The notes under the pieces: model-generated | Told to the model about the DNA's origin: nothing | The model's database searches: none | The model's input: only the letters and a program-made list of their open reading frames with translations | Translations under genes and position numbers: made by a program | Source of the DNA: Xanthomonas albilineans | GTDB taxonomy: Bacteria > Pseudomonadota > Gammaproteobacteria > Xanthomonadales > Xanthomonadaceae | DNA length: 64,000 nt | Direction of reading: 5' to 3' | Assembly (NCBI RefSeq): GCF_002939705.1 | Contig: NZ_MDCB01000016.1 | Location: 1,312 to 65,311 of the forward strand | Shown: piece by piece, positions 58,788 to 64,000 of the stretch | Position numbering within the stretch: position 1 is the first letter of the stretch | Layout: every line of letters starts with the position of its first letter

Positions 58788-61277
58788 ATGGTCTACGCAC
58801 TCGCACCACGCACCGAGAACGCCGAGCGCGCCCTCTCCACCAACGGCGGGTTGCCTTCGCGCGACGGCGCGCTGCTGAGCATGCGATTGCAACAGCGCTA
58901 CGCCGATCGCATCACCGGTCGTTTCACGATCCCTGGCCATGCCGGCCGCTATGCGCCGATTCCCGACGCTGTGCCGCCGGCGCTGGCCGCCGCGTTGCGC
59001 GCACGCGGCATCCAACAGCTTTACAGCCACCAAGCCGACGCCTGGGAGGCCGCCCAGCGCGGCGCGCACGTGGCCATCGTGACGCCGACCGCGTCGGGCA
59101 AATCGCTGTGCTACACCCTGCCGGTGGTGGCCGCGGCGATGACCGCGCAGGCCAAAGCGCTGTACCTGTTCCCGACCAAGGCGCTGGCGCAGGACCAAGT
59201 CGCCGAACTGCTGGATCTCAACCGCGTCGGCACGCTGGGAGTGAAGGCCTTTACTTTCGACGGCGACACCCCGGGCGATGCGCGTCAGGCGATCCGTGTG
59301 CATGGCGACATCGTGGTCAGCAATCCGGACATGCTGCATCAGGCGATCCTGCCGCACCACACAAAATGGGCACAATTCTTCGAGAACCTGCGCTACGTGG
59401 TGATCGACGAAATCCACAGCTATCGTGGCGTGTTCGGCAGCCACGTCGCCAATGTGTTGCGCCGGCTCAAGCGTATCTGCGCGTTCTATGGAACCAGGCC
59501 ACAGTTCATTTTGTGCTCGGCCACCATCGGCAATCCGCACGCGCACGCCGAGGCACTGATCGAGCAGCGCGTGCATGCGATCACCGATTCCGGCGCACCC
59601 ACCGGCGACAAACATGTGTTGCTGTGGAACCCGCCGGTGGTCAATCCCGACCTGGGCCTGCGTGCTTCGGCACGCTCGCAGAGCAACCGCATCGCGCGCA
59701 TCGCGATCAAGTCCGGGCTGAAGACCCTGGTGTTCGCGCAGAGCAGGCTGATGGTGGAAGTGCTGACCAAATACCTCAAAGACATCTTCGACCACGATCC
59801 GCGCAAACCGCCACGCATCCGCGCCTACCGCGGTGGCTACCTGCCAAGCGAACGCCGCGAAGCCGAGCGCGCCATGCGCGCTGGCAGTATCGATGGCATC
59901 GTCTCCACCTCGGCGCTGGAGTTGGGCGTGGACATCGGCGCGCTGGACGTGGTGGTGCTCAACGGCTACCCCGGCAGCGTCGCCGCCACCTGGCAGCGCT
60001 TCGGCCGCGCGGGCCGCCGCCAGCAAGCCGCGCTGGGCGTGCTGGTGGCCAGTTCGCAACCGTTGGACCAGTACGTGGTGCGGCATCCGGATTTCTTCGT
60101 CGACGCCTCTCCCGAGCACGCACGCATCGCTCCGAACCAGCCGCTGATCCTGTTCGACCACATTCGTTGCGCTGCTTTCGAGTTGACCTTCGTTGCCGGC
60201 GAGGCGTTCGGGCCGGTAGATCCGAGCGTGTTTCTAGAGGCGCTGGCCGAAAACGACGTGGTGCATCGGGAAGGCGAGCGCTGGGAGTGGATCGCCGACA
60301 GCTATCCGGCCAACGCGGTCAGCCTGCGCTCGGTGGCCGACGGCAACTTCGTGGTCGTGGACAGAACCGACGGCAAGCAACAGATCATCGCCGAAGTGGA
60401 CTACTCGGCCGCCGCGCTCACCCTGTACGAAGGCGCCATCCATATGGTGCAGAGCGCACCGTACCAGGTGGAGAAACTGGACTGGGAAGGACGCAAGGCC
60501 TACGTCACCCGCACCCACGTGGACTATTACACCGACAGCATCGACTTCACCAAACTCAAAGTACTGGACCGCTTCGACAGCGCAGCCGCCGGACGCGGCG
60601 ACGCACACCATGGCGAAGTGCACGTCGTACGCCGCGTGGCCGGCTACAAGAAGATCCGCTACTACACCCACGAAAACATCGGTTACGGTCCGGTGAACCT
60701 GCCCGACCAGGAACTGCACACCACCGCGATGTGGTGGCAGGTGCCGCAGGCCACCCTGCTCAACGCGTTCGCCTCCAAGCAGGACGCACTGGATGGCTTT
60801 CTCGGCGCGGCCTACGCGCTGCACGTGGTCGCCACGGTGGCGGTGATGGCCGACGCGCGCGACCTGCAAAAGGCGGTGGGCGATGGCGACGGCGCCTGGT
60901 TCGCCGTGGCCGATGGCAAAGGCCGCGGCCAGGTGCGCGGCGGGGACAACGGCGCCCCCTCCAACATCGAACTGCAACAGTTCGTGCCCACGGTGTATCT
61001 GTACGACAACGCCCCCGGCGGCGTGGGCCTGAGCGAACCGCTATGGGAACGCCAAGCGGAACTGGTGCAACGTGCGCGCGAATTGGTGCAAGGGTGCGAC
61101 TGCGTGGCCGGCTGCCCGGCCTGTGTGGGCCCAGTGCTAGCCGCACAGGAAGCCGGCGTGGCGACACCCAGAACACTGGCGCAGCAGGTACTGCAATTGC
61201 TGCTGGACAACACGGCAGTGGATGGCGGCGACACCATCGAGGACGGCACCGATACGCTGCCGGAGTGGAGCGCATGA
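58788..61277 (+). CDS. mrfA: DNA-repair helicase MrfA-like (YprA, DUF1998)
   Basis: 829-aa superfamily-2 helicase. Walker A is VTPTASGKSLCYTLP, the DEAH-type box YVVIDEIHSYRGVFGSH, and motif VI RFGRAGRRQQ. The C-terminal DUF1998 domain carries the zinc cluster CDCVAGCPACVGP. In Bacillus MrfA with MrfB repairs mitomycin-type crosslinks. GGAG precedes the ATG at 58788. ATGA overlap with the next gene confirms the pair. Confidence 0.9.
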   Translation: MVYALAPRTENAERALSTNGGLPSRDGALLSMRLQQRYADRITGRFTIPGHAGRYAPIPDAVPPALAAALRARGIQQLYSHQADAWEAAQRGAHVAIVTPTASGKSLCYTLPVVAAAMTAQAKALYLFPTKALAQDQVAELLDLNRVGTLGVKAFTFDGDTPGDARQAIRVHGDIVVSNPDMLHQAILPHHTKWAQFFENLRYVVIDEIHSYRGVFGSHVANVLRRLKRICAFYGTRPQFILCSATIGNPHAHAEALIEQRVHAITDSGAPTGDKHVLLWNPPVVNPDLGLRASARSQSNRIARIAIKSGLKTLVFAQSRLMVEVLTKYLKDIFDHDPRKPPRIRAYRGGYLPSERREAERAMRAGSIDGIVSTSALELGVDIGALDVVVLNGYPGSVAATWQRFGRAGRRQQAALGVLVASSQPLDQYVVRHPDFFVDASPEHARIAPNQPLILFDHIRCAAFELTFVAGEAFGPVDPSVFLEALAENDVVHREGERWEWIADSYPANAVSLRSVADGNFVVVDRTDGKQQIIAEVDYSAAALTLYEGAIHMVQSAPYQVEKLDWEGRKAYVTRTHVDYYTDSIDFTKLKVLDRFDSAAAGRGDAHHGEVHVVRRVAGYKKIRYYTHENIGYGPVNLPDQELHTTAMWWQVPQATLLNAFASKQDALDGFLGAAYALHVVATVAVMADARDLQKAVGDGDGAWFAVADGKGRGQVRGGDNGAPSNIELQQFVPTVYLYDNAPGGVGLSEPLWERQAELVQRARELVQGCDCVAGCPACVGPVLAAQEAGVATPRTLAQQVLQLLLDNTAVDGGDTIEDGTDTLPEWSA

Positions 61278-62359
61278 ACATCGGCCTGGACCGCTTGCGC
61301 GCACTGCGCAGGCAGGCAGGCGCGGCAAACGCGGAGCCGCCGCGTGCGCGGTTGTCGGAGTCCGCTGACAGCGCGAGCACCGGCAAGGCGCCTGCGGCGC
61401 CCATCGCCGGGCCAGCAACCGCACATGACGTCAGGGCCGCACAATCACCCGCAGCCGCCACCGATCCGCAGGTGCCTGCGCCACGCGCGCATGGCAGCGC
61501 CGCCGAGGTCGCCGAAGCACCGCCCATCGCCATCGCTCCATTCGAGCGCGGCGGCCGGGATATCACCGCGCTGCGACGTCTAGTCGACCTGCGCGAACGC
61601 ACGGTCGTCCCCGCCACCGCCGCACTGCGCAGGTCGTCGGGAACGCTGGACCGCCACCTGCCCGGCGTGGAAATCGCGCCTGGACTGCACCTGATCGAGT
61701 CGTTCCTGCCGCAGCCCATCCCTCGTATCGCGCTGTCGCTGGCCTTCGCCCGGCGCGAGGACGCGGTGGACCCGGCGAACCTGCTGTTCTTCGACACCGA
61801 GACTACTGGCCTGACCGGCGGCACCGGCACCCGCGCCTTCATGATCGGCGCAGCCGATTGGACCCTGCACCCAGCCGATGGCCCAGGCCTGCGCATCCGC
61901 CAGTTGCTGATGGCAAAGATGGGCGCCGAGAAAGCGATGCTGGAGACATTCGGCACCTGGCTGACCCCGACCACGGTGTTGTCCAGCTACAACGGGCGCA
62001 GCTACGACGCGCCACTGCTGAAAACCCGCTACCGGCTGGCGCGCTGCGCCGATCCGCTGTCGGCACTGGATCACTTGGATCTGCTGCATCCCACCCGGCG
62101 TCGCTATCGCGGCACCTGGGAGAACTGCAAACTCGCTACGATCGAACGGCAATTGCTGCGCATCGTGCGCGAGGACGATCTGCCTGGTTCCCAAGCGCCC
62201 GCGGCGTGGCTGCGCTATCTGCGCGGCGGTAGCGCACTTGACCTGCGCCGCGTCGCCGCGCATAACCATCAGGATGTGGCAACGCTGGCGCTGCTGCTGC
62301 AACGCCTGGTCTCCACCGAGACCGAAGCGCGGTCGACAGCCGGTCTCCCTCTGCCTTAG
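61274..62359 (+). CDS. mrfB: Exonuclease MrfB-like (YprB)
   Basis: 361 aa. About 120 residues of Ala/Pro-rich, low-complexity sequence are followed by a DEDD-type 3'-5' exonuclease domain with LLFFDTETTGLTGGTGTRAF, then YNGRSYDAPLLKTRYRLA and HNHQDVATLALLL. Partner of the MrfA helicase in crosslink repair. The long N-terminal extension is unusual for the Bacillus type. Confidence 0.88.
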   Translation: MNIGLDRLRALRRQAGAANAEPPRARLSESADSASTGKAPAAPIAGPATAHDVRAAQSPAAATDPQVPAPRAHGSAAEVAEAPPIAIAPFERGGRDITALRRLVDLRERTVVPATAALRRSSGTLDRHLPGVEIAPGLHLIESFLPQPIPRIALSLAFARREDAVDPANLLFFDTETTGLTGGTGTRAFMIGAADWTLHPADGPGLRIRQLLMAKMGAEKAMLETFGTWLTPTTVLSSYNGRSYDAPLLKTRYRLARCADPLSALDHLDLLHPTRRRYRGTWENCKLATIERQLLRIVREDDLPGSQAPAAWLRYLRGGSALDLRRVAAHNHQDVATLALLLQRLVSTETEARSTAGLPLP

Positions 62360-62640
62360 CGAACGGCGCATCATCAGACGACGCAGCGTGGAAGCAGTGC
62401 GGCGGGTCACTCGGCCGGACCGATCGTGCGTGGGCCATTCGGGGATAGCGGTGGAACCGGGCCCGTGTCCGCACGGCAGCACGCGGCCATGGTGAGACGC
62501 ATCCGGATTTCGGATTGTCGACGACGTCGCCGCAAGACCACCGCAAACGCCGGTTAACGCGCGGCGAACGCCACGTGTCCGATGCTGCTGCCGTTATGCT
62601 GTCCATTCCTTTACATTGTCTCCATCCATCAGGAACTTCG

Positions 62641-63036
62641 ATGAGTACATCCCTTTCCTCCCGTGCGTCCACGCGTGCTGGCTTGCTCGGCATCTCTTGC
62701 ATGGCACTGGCCCTGGCCGCCTGCAACGCGCCGCCGCCGGACGAACAGGAACAGGTGACCGCCAAGGCCCAGGCCGCCGCGCAACAGGCGGCGGCGCCGG
62801 ACCCGGCCAGCGCGCCGGAGGCGCCACCTGTGGGAAGCTGCGATGCCTCGCAGGCACAAGGCCTGGTGGGTCAGGCCGCCGAACCGGCGCTGCTCGATCA
62901 GGCCCGCAGCGACACCGGCGCCAAAAGCGTGCGCGTGCTCAAGCCGAATCAGCCGGTGACCATGGAATTCAACGGCGAACGCCTCAATATCGAGGTCGAT
63001 GCCAAGAACCAGATTACCGGCGTGCGCTGCGGTTAA
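62641..63036 (+). CDS. I78-family peptidase-inhibitor lipoprotein
   Basis: 131 aa. Lipoprotein signal ending ISCMALALAAC, an Ala/Gln-rich linker, and an I78 domain with SCDASQAQGLVGQ and the inhibitor-type TMEFNGERLNIEVD, closing with IEVDAKNQITGVRCG. It is related to potato-inhibitor-I-like proteins that block serine proteases. AGGAA precedes the ATG. Placed just before gltB, probably by chance. Confidence 0.85.
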   Translation: MSTSLSSRASTRAGLLGISCMALALAACNAPPPDEQEQVTAKAQAAAQQAAAPDPASAPEAPPVGSCDASQAQGLVGQAAEPALLDQARSDTGAKSVRVLKPNQPVTMEFNGERLNIEVDAKNQITGVRCG

Positions 63037-63225
63037 GCCGCCTGTTCAGACACCGCCACGGCGACGGCAGGGTCGTCGCCAATCCCGAGGTTGCAGTTGC
63101 AACTTTATATTGCGGCACCGCATCAACTGTGGTTTAGTCGATGTTCCGGTGACCTCAAGAAGCGCTCCATGCCAGAGCGGGGGCGAGTGTCGCCGCGTTC
63201 TTTCGGATCGCTTTCAGAGGCAGAC

Positions 63226-64000
63226 ATGGCCCCCCTCAACCACCACGGGCTCTATGACCCACAAGACGAGCGCGACGCCTGTGGTTTCGGCATGGTCGCG
63301 CAGCTCGACGACCAACCCTCGCGGACCTTGGTGGACACCGCCATCGCGGCGCTGTCGCGAATGACCCACCGCGGCGGCGTCGCCGCAGATGGCCTGACCG
63401 GCGACGGTTGCGGCCTGCTGATCCGCAAACCCGAGGTATTCCTGCGCGCGCTGGCCAGCGAGGCCGGCATCGCCATCGGCGACCACTTCGCCACCGGCCT
63501 GGTGTTCCTGCCGCGCGCCGATGCAAACGCCGCCGCACACTGCCGTCAGGTGCTGGAAGAAGAATTGCGCCGCGTCGGCGCACCGCCATGCGGCTGGCGG
63601 ATTCCGCCGACCGACGACGCGGTGTGCGGGCAGTTGGCCAAGGACACCTTGCCGCGGATCGAACAGATCTTCGTCAATGCCAGCGACGAGCAGAGTACGG
63701 ACGCCTTCGCCGTGGCCCTGTTCCTGGCGCGCCGCCGCGCCGAGCAGCGCCTGCGCGAGGTCGCCGATTTCTACGTGACCACACTCTCGCCCGACAGCAT
63801 CAGCTACAAGGGCATGGTGCTGCCAGACAAGCTCAGCGCGTTTTATCTGGATTTGCAGCGTAGCGACCTGGCCTCCAGCGCCATCGTGTTCCATCAGCGC
63901 TTCTCAACCAACACCCTGCCGCGCTGGCCACTGGCGCATCCGTTCCGCTTGCTGGCGCACAACGGGGAAATCAACACCATCGAAGGCAACCGTCGTTGGG
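63226..64000 (+). CDS. gltB: Glutamate synthase large subunit GltB (N-terminal part)
   Basis: First 258 codons, cut by the window end. The glutamine amidotransferase domain starts after a short propeptide, with the Ntn nucleophile Cys in DERDACGFGMVAQ, then THRGGVAADGLTGDGCGLL and FHQRFSTNTLPRWPLAHPFR. With GltD it makes glutamate from glutamine and 2-oxoglutarate, using the glutamine from GlnA. The ATG at 63226 is preceded by CAGAGGCAG. Confidence 0.95.
   Translation, partial: MAPLNHHGLYDPQDERDACGFGMVAQLDDQPSRTLVDTAIAALSRMTHRGGVAADGLTGDGCGLLIRKPEVFLRALASEAGIAIGDHFATGLVFLPRADANAAAHCRQVLEEELRRVGAPPCGWRIPPTDDAVCGQLAKDTLPRIEQIFVNASDEQSTDAFAVALFLARRRAEQRLREVADFYVTTLSPDSISYKGMVLPDKLSAFYLDLQRSDLASSAIVFHQRFSTNTLPRWPLAHPFRLLAHNGEINTIEGNRRW

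Noticed and set aside
58782-60161. A 459-codon minus-strand frame inside mrfA
   Set aside because: Antisense to the helicase motifs, with composition dictated by the real gene.

Overview
The window reads as chromosome of a gamma-proteobacterium of the family Xanthomonadaceae, most likely a Xanthomonas. The DNA is GC-rich with matching codon use. Several proteins are close in sequence to what I know from Xanthomonas: the olefin enzymes OleA, OleB, OleC and OleD, an Ax21-family outer-membrane protein, a lipoprotein-type Dcp peptidase, and the gpsA-secB-rhodanese block. The species is not decided here. No tRNA, rRNA, CRISPR array or complete insertion sequence was seen.

Region 1 (1 to about 3,500) is the accessory part. 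It holds three tandem copies of one lipoprotein gene on the minus strand: one intact but cut by the window edge, one frameshifted at a G tract, and one cut off after 62 codons. Between them lie a small ORF that looks like the tail of an upstream gene, an AT-rich membrane protein on the other strand, and the frameshifted tail of a phage- or plasmid-type replication ATPase. The layout resembles an effector/immunity locus being duplicated and degraded, but no effector is visible.

Region 2 (3,500 to 18,400) carries dcp, an acyltransferase, arfB, truC, ubiB-ubiJ and the oleDCBA olefin genes. The ole genes all lie on the minus strand, with foreign-looking small genes between oleC and oleB. Region 3 (18,400 to 29,400) is housekeeping: trmL, Ax21, gpsA-secB-rhodanese, hemD-hemX-hemY and a thiolase.

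Region 4 (29,400 to 37,900) is a complete nitrogen-control block, transcribed leftward as glnA, glnK, amtB, ntrB, ntrC. A sigma-54 promoter and two NtrC sites precede glnA, and one NtrC site abuts the ntrB start. A SodC whose metal site has lost key ligands lies beside it. uppP runs divergently from glnA.

Region 5 (37,900 to 48,900) is a long minus-strand run: a TPR/sulfotransferase-like protein with a PEBP protein, a YheT-type hydrolase, an acyltransferase, a thioesterase, a tightly overlapping ParA-SixA-YceI-phospholipase D operon, and an AEC transporter.

Region 6 (48,900 to 64,000) has a fused indolepyruvate ferredoxin oxidoreductase, several small envelope proteins, a truncated NYN-domain gene, an MFS transporter, a HlyIII-type membrane protein, the mrfA-mrfB DNA-repair pair, an I78 inhibitor lipoprotein and the first 258 codons of gltB.
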